DNA of 64,000 nucleotides, from contig OX411543.1 in the NCBI GenBank assembly GCA_948146395.1, positions 25,746,026 through 25,810,025 on the forward strand. Direction: 5' to 3'. Made by a program: the position numbers and the translations under genes. This document shows, piece by piece, positions 23,501-35,500 of this stretch. This stretch comes from Fragum whitleyi. Taxonomy: Eukaryota > Mollusca > Bivalvia > Cardiida > Cardiidae. Below the pieces are notes generated by a model that had not been told where the DNA came from, made no database searches, and saw only the letters and a program-made list of their open reading frames with translations. Within the stretch, counting starts at the first letter, position 1. Every line of letters begins with the position of its first letter.

Positions 23501-26500
23501 ACTGTTAGTTTGCATATACCTAGCATTCTTCCTCAGAAGTTTTACAAAATTAAGCTCTAATTAGCTCTGATGAAATCTGATAACTTGTCTGAATTCTTTT
23601 GTAGATAAGTACCGGATACTGAGCTTGGGTTGATTTCCTGAACTCTTATGTTTCTAATGCAAAATAGATGGCTTAGCACCTAATTTTTTGGCTGATTGGT
23701 CTATTAGTTCATTTGACTGTTAGTTTGCTTTGATTCGCATTCTGTCTTAGTTATCAAACAAAACAAAGCTCTTATTAGCTGTAATGAAATCTGATAACTT
23801 TTCTGAATTCTTTATGAAGAAAAATACCGGATACTGAGCTTGGGTTAATTTCCTTATATCTTACATTTCCATGTCAAAATAGATGGCTAAGCACATAATT
23901 TTTGGCTGATTGGTGCATCACTTCATTTGACTGTTAGTTTCCTATGCCTCGCATTCTGCCTTAAATATCACACAAAATTAAGCTCAGCTGTGATGAAATC
24001 TGATTACTTATCTGAATTCTTTATGTAGATAAGTACCGGATACTGAGCTTTGATTAAAATTTCTTATACATTATGTTCCCATGTCAAAATAAATGACTTA
24101 GCACATAGTTTTTGGCTGATTGGTCTATTAGCTCATTTTACTGTTAGTTACGTATGCCTCACATTCTGCCTTAGATATCAAATAGAATTAAGCTCTAATT
24201 AGCTATGATGAAATCTGATTACTTATCTGACCTCTTTATGTAGATAAGTACCGGATACTGAGCTATGGTTAGTAATTCATATTATGTTCCCATGTCGAAT
24301 AGATGGCTTAGCACATAATTTCTGGCCTGTGTGTCTTTTAGTGCATTTTACTGTTAGTTAGCATATGTCTTGTTGTCAACCTTGGATAGTTGGTCTCTCA
24401 CCAATGGGTAGATAATTTGAGGGTAAGCGCAAGACTATACCGAGTGTATATCCAATGTATATACACTTAATACAGTCTTGCACTGAACCATCGAATTGTG
24501 AACTTGAGTGGGATAACAGCTGGAGGCTGGGAAAGGGTGTTGCTAGGCATACCAGGAATCCATTGTTCTTTGTGCCAGCCCTCAAGATATTAATGAAAAA
24601 TTGTGAAAACCAGTGTTAAACCTTATTCAAGCAAACAAATGAACATTAGACAGTAAACAAAAGCCTACTCTTTATTGCTGTGATGAAATCTTATTGCTTA
24701 TCTGAATTTGTAATGTAGATAAGTACCGGATACTGAGTATGCTACTTATTTCCCTCTCATCTTTAAGATGGGAAGCATTTTGTTATTCAGGGCCCAAGGT
24801 TTTAAAACTTTATCATGCTCAACTGGAAACTCCTAAAATTTAGAATTCAAATAAGTATATTGACATAAAAGAAAAATATTGATAAGTTGATATGAACATG
24901 AAAGATAATTTGAAAAGTTGTTTTTATGCCTCCTTTGAAGAAGAGGGGGTATATTGCTTTGCACATGTTGGTCTGTCCTTAGACCTTTTTTGTCCGGAGC
25001 ATATCTCAAAAAGTATAAAAGCTAAGAGCATGAAACTTCATAGGTTGATAGATCTCATTAACATGAAGTATGACACCAGACTTACAACTTTAATTTCAAG
25101 CTAAATTATGAGAATATTTTCAATTGAGAATGGGAAAAGTTTTATAACCTTGGGCCCTGGTGTACATCTCTCTGTTCATCAGTCTATTGAAAACTGGTAT
25201 CTTGACATTTAGCCATATTTCCAAAAGTTTTAAATTTGCAATACATGTATGTAGCACAATATTTGTATGTGGCATTAAGGTAGTGAACCCCTAATTGTTC
25301 CACTTATTTTCACTTTGGTCAACATTGTGAAAGTTTTGAGTGCCGAAATGTTGTGGATCCATTATGGTTCCACTTTTTTCAGGTAGATCCCATTTATGTG
25401 CTTCTGTTCAGGTCAGTATGGAGGTTATCTGACAAAGTCAAGGTTACCTTTCGAGGTCAAACTGGTTTTGATGCATAAGTGCTTCACATTTTGTTAATAT
25501 ACTTGGTATGATTATTCATTGATACTAAAATGGGAATTAAGTGATAATGTATGAATCTAATTCATTGGTTAAAAAAGGGAAAAAAAGATGAATTTATAAG
25601 TAAAACCCTAACCTTGCTAAATTTAAAATTTTGTTCTGAATTTCTGAACAAACTTTCAATTTGGGGGTCATTTAAACCAATATGGCTTGATTTAACTCTA
25701 AAGCAGGTAGTGTAAGCTCAGATCAGACTGGATGTGTGTGTAGACTGATCTTGTCTATGCTATCTGCTATAAGTTTGTGCACAGAATGAAAATGTGGAGA
25801 GCATCTTGTAAAGCGTTGAGAGTTAGACCTTCTAACTTCATCCTTTAGTAGACCCGCCGTCATAGCGCAGTTGGTAGGGCGTGGAACTGTCAATCTAGAG
25901 GTCCCGGGTTCGATCACCGACGACGGCACTCATTCTTTTCGACTATTTGTCTCTCACCAATGGGTTGATAATAGTAGACATACGTGAGATAGCAGCTGGA
26001 GGCTAGGAATGGATGTGGTTGTTGTACTGGTGAGGGAAATACCATGAAACCATTGTTTCATGCTCCAGCCTTTGGAATATAATTGAAAGAATGCTGAAAG
26101 CTGCGTTAAACTCCATTCAATCAATCAATCATCCTCAAGTATGCAGGACTATTTAAATTCTTATAAAGAACTTGACAAAGACATAACTATGTTACCATGA
26201 AAATAAATTGCTGTGATGAATCTGTCGAATTTATCTGAAATTTTATGTAAGATAGGTACCGGATACTGAGCTTGAGGCAACAACAGTGGGGTTGTGGATT
26301 TCAATTGGTCTGATTTCAAAGATATTGATAAAGTAAACAGAAAACTGACAAATGAAGGCCTTTTCTTCTTATTCTTCAAACAAAATGATGACAATAGTAG
26401 AGTCGCTTAGGTAAAAAATTGTGACAAGTCGGACGAAAGTGCCATTTTTTGTTCATAGTTGGAGGGTTCGATGGGCAATATTTTGCACCGGGGGTGCCCG

Positions 26501-29500
26501 GATTTTTCGGCCTATCAGACTAGAAATTGTTGATTAAATATTCGGATAATGTACTATCCGAATACTGTTCCTTTTAAACGAAAAAAGTCCTTTTATGTCG
26601 AAATCCTATATATATACTGCATTAAAACTATATTTACAATTGGAATGTATTAAATTTCAAATCTTAAAGCACAAAGGAATTGAAAATGATTTCCAAAGTA
26701 TCATTTTTGTATTATCGGCATTTCAACATTTTAAGGGATCGATAATTCAAAAGATTTTGGCTTGCGAAGTTGCAAAAAGGTAGCCCTGATCGTAGGTTAT
26801 ACTATCAGCATGAATCTGAAATGGGAGTGCCCGATTTTACAAGCCTTAAAATCTTGAAATCGGTGATCAATTATTCGGATAAATTGCTATCCGAATACCG
26901 TTCCATTTGAGATTTTACAATTTAATTCAACCGGACAATACTCAGAATATTGTTGTGTAACCAACAGAGAGGAAAGCGATAACAAGGTTTAAGATTATTA
27001 AATGTCTATATTATATTCTTGATGAAACTATGTATTAAAAATCTAATGTTTTCAATAATTTTGCTTCTTGATTTAAATTGTTGATTCATGATACTTTAAG
27101 GGTAGGTCTATAAGTAAAATGCCTATTAAGCCGACAGAATTTTTTACACCCATCACGTATAAGAGACTTGAAAGTGCGATCCGGTTGGTAGTTAATTTTC
27201 ACGTCTCTTACACTAAGCAAGTTCATCGCGGGTCAATCAATGCTGAATTGGTAGAAATTCTCTTTAAGTACTGATTTTTTCCATGCCATCACGGCTTTTG
27301 CTGTATTATCGACAAATCGCCGAATATCTCAGCGAATTACCACCAATTCGTCGCAAAAAAAGAGAAGTCACGGGAACACGGACCTTTCTTTTTATGAAAA
27401 TTAGTGTTTTTTATTTTAATTAAAAATGAAATTGGTAGTCTTATACTCATAAATAATCAAGTTGTTGGTGAATGGAAAATGAGGCACGTGATTGATTTAA
27501 ATGAAACGCGTTTGTCTCCTTTCCGATTTTATGATCTGTTTTGTCTTTTTTTGATAAAGTCACACAAAGGTCAGCGTCGTCGACAAATCGGCGATTCCTT
27601 TTTTTCAACGGCCGATTAGTAAAAAAAAACGTCGACCGGGCGTCGGCTGCTATCCCAGGACAAAAATACTTGACAATGGCTAATTTCTTGTCCAGAAATC
27701 ATGGACAAATAAACATAGCATGCTGATAATACGCCGGTGTGATGCACCGGTGATGCATGGCCGACTAGTCGCTGATCACTTCCCTAAGTGGATGGTCAAA
27801 AAAGACTTCTGCGATGTGAACAAAATCGGCCGGAGCCTGGAGGAAAGACAGCGATTAGTCGTCGATACAATATTGTCATCCACAAATCTAAAAGACGTCG
27901 TCGACTAGTCGACAGTGTTTATCTTGAAGATAAAGCTCACCGACGCCTAGCCGATCTACAAAGGACCCGCTTTATTTCGGATGATGAACGGATCAGTCGC
28001 CAACGATTCGGCGACTAGTCGTCGTATTTATCATCGATTCTGTATAAATGCGCATCGTCAACTCGTCGGAGCGTTTATGTGACACTAGCTTTAGGGGCTT
28101 TCATAAATATAAGCAAGTATTAGAGAGTTTCCTGATCAGTTCCAGTAGTTATTGCAATCGTTAAATCTTATTTCACCTTTTAGACTCATGAAAATAATAC
28201 TATATTCATGCATAACCTGAATGTCCATCAAATGGTTTTATAGGTTTTTGCAAAAGTACTAAAAACACACAAAATGTAACTCTTTCGAAATGCGTATCGA
28301 GCACTCAACAGATGAACATTTAAGATAATAATGATAAAAAAAACAGTGTACGACGATTGATCCAGAACTTCGTAAAATAGGGTTCTCATGAAACCTTAGA
28401 AAGCTTGACTATCAAAATAAAAACTATACAATAATTTAATGCAATATTTGTATAATAATTGTGAAAAGATTTTAATGTGTGCAATCAATAGCGATTGTAG
28501 AGAAGAGAAAAAAGTCCAAGACATACACCCCACACGGAGGACGTTAAATATGACGTCATCGTTGACTCTTTCTACATAGTCTCCGTTTACTCCGATGCCT
28601 TTCTGTGTCCGATAAACTAACTTGCAGAAGGTTTCCATTCTCCCTTTGGAATCAAAATTTGTGTAATATTTCTGTATGAATCGTATTAATTCTATTAAAG
28701 TGCAGATCATAATGCTGGACCTTTATTTGGGAAATAATGAAAATCAACGAGTGTATTTGTTGAAACTGCATTACAATGTATACCCTTCTAAATCCCCATT
28801 AAAAGCCTGGCCCTCTTTGAACATCCGGGATAACTTTAGAAAGGGTCCATTTTGCCCATAGTTATATTTTCCCTAAATCATTTTGAATTTTTGGGTTGGT
28901 GAATAACTTGGATGAGGAAAAATTATACGAAATATAAGCTTATTTTATAATTTGTTTTAAAGTCAGATCACTATTCTCTGGAATAATCAGTCTTATTTCA
29001 AATAAACCCTGTCCGTAAAAAAAACTTTTCAAACCAATTTTAAAATGTACCAATAGATTTCCTTTTGCATCTTATTTACTTTTGCCAAGAAATTTCACTT
29101 AACGTTTACGATTACTCTCAGAAAAAATATTTATGCAACAGATTTTCATTGATTTTAAGCTCCCTCCGCCATAGCACCTGGTTGTTACTATGCCAACGAA
29201 ATTCTAAGGCTGTCAAATATTGGTTTTCAAAAATTATATAACATTTATACCGTGCGAAGATGCTGAACTACACACTCAACAAATTGTACACCGAACAAGC
29301 TAGAAATGCGAAAGTTATGGGCCTATTTTACGAATTTATGGATCAACCCTCGTATGACTATAACCACCGCTTCGTCATCATCAAGTAACTGGCTTTATGC
29401 GAAGGCTTTTTTCTTTCTGCCTGTATATTATAATCTTGAACGCACGGCTAAAAGCATTTGATTGAATCTTTGAATATTTGATCAATATAAATCTAAGAGC

Positions 29501-32500
29501 AATCTTTACTGTCAAAGAGTTCCTGTAACTAAACGCATGTTCGCATGTTTTAAGTTCCTTTTTTATGATTTCATATCTTCATACACTACATACCACCGAG
29601 CTGCTGAGTGTTGGAAGCCGCACACGGTGCTCTTGATTAGTTTTCTTAATTGTTTCAGCTTTATAAACTGTTTTAATATCGTCATCATTTTGATATGATG
29701 TCATTCTGTGACCCCTGAAATGTATTGAAAGTCCTGTCTATTCTTCAAATGACGCACTATCCTTAATATAAATCGTAGGACCGAGTATTAAAGTTTTTAC
29801 ACGGATAGTATATGACTTTCAGGAAGATAGTTACTGACTATAATGGCAATCAATTTGCTCTTCTTAGGTAAAGACATTGTTTCACAAAGGTCTTTATATT
29901 CACTAGGAAGTATTAACACTTCTATGAATTTCTATCTGATTCTGATTGGGCCTGCTGGAACACCTAACCGTTAACTCTTGTATTAGTCTCACTAGAACTA
30001 GCATTTTTGAAGAGTGACTTACGCATTTTTTAACAGCTTTTAAAACACAACGCGGAGTCTAGAGCTACTAGCCATGGGTTCCTTTATATTGGCTTACCAG
30101 TACTACTATGGCGTCCTTTCCAGTTCTATAGCTGCTAATCGAATATAGGTTAACGAGTATAAACCCGTTGATGGAAGAACATTAAGTGCCACCGTTGCGG
30201 ATCGAATTAGAATTACCTTAAATCAGAGTCTTGTGCGCTACCACATGCGGTATGGCGGCACCACTGTCACTTTTCGAGCGTAAAACATCTCATTGCTGAG
30301 AGACTAATACGAAAACCTTTGCAACGCGGCCCGGGATCGATCTGGGACCGTTCTGCAATGTGCTTCCCGGTACTGTGTAATGGCTGTGCTTGGTCAGATA
30401 TGCCAGATAACCTTTTTACCTTCGTCATCAAGTGATACTTAACAAAAGGAAATGGCATGGTTAAAAGTATGTGCAATCAATCTCAACTACTGTTATCAAA
30501 TTACACATATAACACAGTTTAGCTATACTATGGCATACAGATGGTTAGACAAACAACAACATGGACACCGGCAAAAAATACCGTTATAATTGATGCGGGA
30601 CATCAAATGATCAAAGTAGAGATAAAAACGGCACTTTGGTGTCATCTTTGTACATCTTACAAAGAGAATTCGCAAATTTGAAAATAAAAGGAAGAGTATC
30701 CGGATACACATCTATCCAAAATTTGAAATCGCTCTAAAGTCGTATCTAGACCCAGCAAGTCGGGCGCCCCTAGTGCAAAAGTTATCTCATGATAGTAGGT
30801 TACCATAGACAAAAACTGGCACTTTCGTCTGATGTGTCACAATCGACCCAATATTTTTACATAAGAGCCTAGACTACAAGGTTTCAAATAGTAATTGAGT
30901 GTAAAGAACAAATTTGATTTGAAAAGGTTTTTGCATGTAAAGGTGTATTGAACTTGCATTAAAAATTGGTTTATCCAATACATTGAGAAAACACCATATC
31001 AATTCAATACTTCTTAAGTTGTTTATAAGAGGAGAGATAATAGAAGTCTAAAACTGTTATTGCTCACTGGAATCCAATGTTGTGAAAACCCATAGTAAAT
31101 GTCTGAAAGTGACAATTACAAGAAGGGCTTGCTTTACTGAACCTCTTACGATAATTTTTTGCGTAAATCAAAAATAAGTTGCTTCTGCAGTAGTAACTAA
31201 ACATTGAATTTGGCCATGAATCATCTCAATGGAATTATCTTCTTAAGACAATTCCAATTAGATATTGCAGGGTAGATTCTAAAATGGATGAAAACACAAG
31301 GTACAATTTGTGATTTTGACTTACAATTTTTCACAAGAAGTTTAGTAAAACAGCCTTCTGGTTACCTCAAGAAAGAGCATGTACTTATAATAGTAAATTT
31401 TCCATTCAAAATCCAAAATAATCTTTCTAGCGATAACTATGTTTTTGTCAGAGATAAGAAAAGATCAACCAAACAAGAAGGAAAACATAGCAATAACTTT
31501 CTTATTTCCCCTTGAAAAACAGTATTTTATTTATTTTGCAAGACCATTCAACTCTATTGATGATAATTCACACTGGTGTTTCATTCCAGGTTCAGTAACA
31601 ACGGGATCAGCTGCTTCAGATATTCCAATGCCAGGCTACGGAAAAACCCATGCACAGGTAGGCTGTTTATAGTGGAAGCAAATTGACCTAAACCTGCCCT
31701 TTGTGATTTAAATGAATTAAATACCGGTCGTTTCTCCTCGGCAAAACATGACTTACCTGCGTAATCCAAACGTAAAGTTGGAATGCACGTGTTAGCTCTG
31801 TTTACCTGTTATCGCACATGCTGTTCACTGTAACGGCGATTTTTGGTCACCCTCACGAACCAGTGAATCAATAGATTAATTGAGTTTCTTATATAAAAAT
31901 CTTTAGATACGGGTGAGAAAAATACAAATTTTCCAATTTCTTTAAATGCAATTTGATTTATGTGTTTTGAATGGAAATGAAATGAAATCCCCTCTCTCAG
32001 TCGCAATAATTGTTTTTGAAATCGAATCGTCTGCTACATGACTAGGAGCCCCGTAAATAGGTATTTAAACTACTAACTCCACGCATACCTGTAATTTGTG
32101 CAGTATAACCGAATGTCCATGCTTGATCGTCACGTACCGAAGTGTCTTCGGAATTTATTCATGTGCCTAATTATTAGCTCCACTGGCCGAAAGGCCAGCG
32201 GGCTATTGTCATGGCGGGGTGTCCGTCGTCTGTGCGTGCGTGCGTGCGTCTGTGCGTCCGTCTGTAAACTTTTACTTTAAAAATCTTCTCCTCATAAAGT
32301 ACTGGATGGATTCCAATCAAATTTCACAGGAATGTTCCTTGGATGACCCTCTATCAGATTCCTTCAAAGATTTTTAATCGGTTGAAAATCATGGCTGTAG
32401 TGGGCGTGGCTAATTTCCATATATGGTAATATGTGGCTTTTCTCAGAAACTAATAGATGGATATTAACCAAACTTCACATGAATTATCCTTGAGTGGCCC

Positions 32501-35500
32501 TCTATCAGCCTACAAAAAATCATTGTGATCAGATGAAAATTATGTATTTTATGGGCGGAGGTCATTTCTCTATATGTTATATAGTGAAAACTTTAACGAT
32601 CATTTTCTCAGAATCTAACCAATGGATATCAACCAAATTTCCCTGGAATGATTCTAGAGTGACCATCAACAAGTCTATAAAAAATATTATGATCAGATGA
32701 AAAATGTGTATTTTATGGGCGGAGGTCATTTCTCTATATGTTATATAGAGAAAGCTTTGAAAATCATTTTCTCAGAATCTAATTGATAGACATCAACCAA
32801 ATTTTACATGAATGATACTTGAGTGACCCTTTATCCGTCTAGCAAAAATTATAACGATAGGATGAAAAATATACATTTCATGGGCGGAGGTCATTTCCCT
32901 ATTTGTTATATTGTGTAAACTTTGAAAATCATTTTCTCAGAATCTAATCAATGGATTTCAATCAAATTTTACTAGAATGATTCTTTAGTGATCCTTTATC
33001 AGTCTATGAAAAAATATTGCGATCAGATCAAAAATATGTCTTTTATGGGTAGAGGTCATTTCTTCAGATAGGTTATATGGTGGAATATCCATTATAGGGT
33101 AAAACAAACTATCCTGAAAGGTTAATAAGATGGATTAGATATCATGGAAATTTTATTTCTGTGAAGTCTGTATCAGTCTGCAAAAAAATATTTTCATTAG
33201 ATAAACAGCATATTTTTTTATTGGCAGAGGGTATTATAACATATAAAGTGAATATTTGATCAACCTTTTGGTATCATCTCAATGATGAATTTTTCTAGAC
33301 TTGTTAAATTTGATAGGTGTAATGATTGTAGATTAGAAGGAACAAAAGCTTTGTTGAAATTCAAATGTATATAAACATTAGTTGAAATAAGTAGCCTGAG
33401 AATACCCCCTCAGAATTGGTGAGTTTAGTTGAACGAAGGGTGAATCTGCACAGAGTGAAAATGATGTTCTCTGACTAAGGCATTGGGCAAAATAAAATAA
33501 ATATATTGGATTGAATATTTTACTTCTTACTATCATTAGTTAGAATTTTGTTTTGATGACAAACAATTGTTGTGAAGTAACATCTTTTAGTAGTGTTTAA
33601 CTTAAAGTGGAAAGATCTACAATCAAAATTTTGCAGACAAAGTACCAGTATATTGTGCAGTAACATTTTATTAGTGTTGAAATACTTACATTTGGATTTA
33701 AACAAAATTCCACTAGATTGATCCTTGGGTTACCCATTATCAGACTGCACAAAATTATTGTGATTAAATGAAATATATTTGTGTAACAGGTAGAGGTCAA
33801 TTTTCAATGTTATTCACTGATCATGAGTTTTTTATGCAGAAATATTTCAGCATATGACCCTTATTTACTAGAAATAAACATTCACTCATTCATTCACTTC
33901 AATTCTCATTTAAACAGCTTTATCATCCTCTAATAGTCATTATCAGGATATTCAGGCCTGTGGAGTGAATCAGGCGCTCAAGCGCCTCTAGTTTATTCTG
34001 CATAAAGGTCAGGTTCAAGTTAATATGCACCCGCTATACCTTTTAGTTGACTATAAAATGAGCCTGTGCACTACATTTAACATATGACTTAGTTTCAAGC
34101 TTAGGGCAGCCTGAAAGCCACATAGTGCAATTGGATGGTTGTCTGTCTATACTTGGAGATCTTGTCTACCTATAAAGTGCAAAGTGAAGATTCTGGACAG
34201 ACTGTGCGTATGCACAGGCTGGCCAGAGTATTTGCTCGGCGCATTCACCTAATCACACTCAAATATGAATCCGCTTCGTGTATTCATACCATGTGATTAG
34301 GTTTTTAGTTTCATACCTCAATGAAATCAACAAATACTATCTTCCTCTCATATTCGCAAGCATTTGATGAGCAAGGATTCCATGCTAGCACTCCCCCACC
34401 CTTCAACTTACAAATTTGGCCAATCTATATTTCAGGCATTTGAAAAGCAAGGATTCCACGCTAGCACTCCACCACCCTTCAACTTACAAATGGCTGCTGG
34501 ACAACTTGCCACAGGAACACAAGCTGGACCGCTAGGAGCCCCTGCTGGCCCCTATGGAGCCCCATTTGTTCCCATGATGACTCACCAGCCCCATTCACAG
34601 ATGCTGCACCATGCTCTACAGGTAGGTTGATTTTAATCCTTATTCTGCTTTTATGTTGTCTTTTGATAGACCGTAATCTAGAGGTCCCGGGTTCAATCCC
34701 CGACAAAGGCACTCTTTCTTTCCAACTCTTAATCTCTCACCAATGGGTTGATAATCATATCCTTTGTGAGATAGCAGCAGGAGGCTAGGAAAGGATGTGA
34801 TGGTTGTACTTTTTAGAGAAATACCAGGAATCCATTGTTAGGGGCTCCAGCTTCCGTGATATAACTGAAAAAGTGTTGAAAGTGGCGTAAAGCTCCATTC
34901 AATCAATCAATCAATCAACTGATAGACAGTATAGACTACTACGGTTCACCACAATTTTTTACAACCAGCCTGGAGGACCTGTTAGCCCTAATTATTACAG
35001 GTCTTCCCTGACACAACTGGTACTGCATGAAAACCATGTTTGATTTCAAGCAATTTAAGGGATGAATTGCAATTTCTTCTTTTTCTACAATGTTATCTAT
35101 TTTAAAATGCAAATATAAGTATTGGAAAGCCAATTATTTTTCAAAACTGGAATACTGAAAAACTAAGTACTGCCATTAAGTACAGACCTAAAGCACCTGC
35201 AGCATGGTAAGATTTACCAGTCCTCCCTTAAATCCACAGGCCTATGGCCCGAGGACTAGTGTTAGTATCCATTCCTGTAGACTAAAATCGGCCTGCAGCT
35301 TCCACAATATGACTGAAAAACCATTAAAGGCTGCTTTAAACCCCAAAATCACCATCTGATTTGAAACAATTTTTTTGGACATCTGAGGTCAAAGGTCACT
35401 GCTTCAAACATTGAAATAAAGCTTTTATAGTGTGTGTCTCTTTCATTTATGCTTAGATTCAAAAAATAGTTTGGAATAAATGTGCAAAAATAATGTTTGT

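Larger units (their letters stand above)
26407..30866. mobile_element. ~4.4-kb element with long, imperfect terminal inverted repeats
   Basis: The left ~180 bp (26407-26590) is the approximate reverse complement of the right ~205 bp (30660-30866). Matching blocks in order are CTTAGGTAAAAA/CTTATGTAAAAA, ATTGTGACA, GACGAAAGTGCCA, TTTTTGT, a GGGGGTGCCCG-like block, and TATCCGAATACTGTTCCTTT against TATCCGGATACTCTTCCTTT. The subterminal block is repeated once inside the left end (26785-26910, again with a TATCCGAATACCGTTCC stretch). The interior has a GC-richer segment (27560-28030), a SINE on the minus strand and no recognisable transposase. It may be a large non-autonomous element; the TSD was not resolved. 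Confidence 0.6.

Noticed and set aside
23398..24750. CRISPR-like array (short repeat, regular spacing)
   Set aside because: The genome is eukaryotic. The spacers of ~190 bp are themselves related, so this is an ordinary tandem repeat with a conserved core.
25856..25928. Functional tRNA gene
   Set aside because: The head is imperfect and continuous with a SINE body and (AATC)n tail that recur elsewhere.
28396..28710. 104-codon minus-strand frame as a transposase for the long-TIR element
   Set aside because: No catalytic motif or transposase-like composition; AT-rich chance frame.
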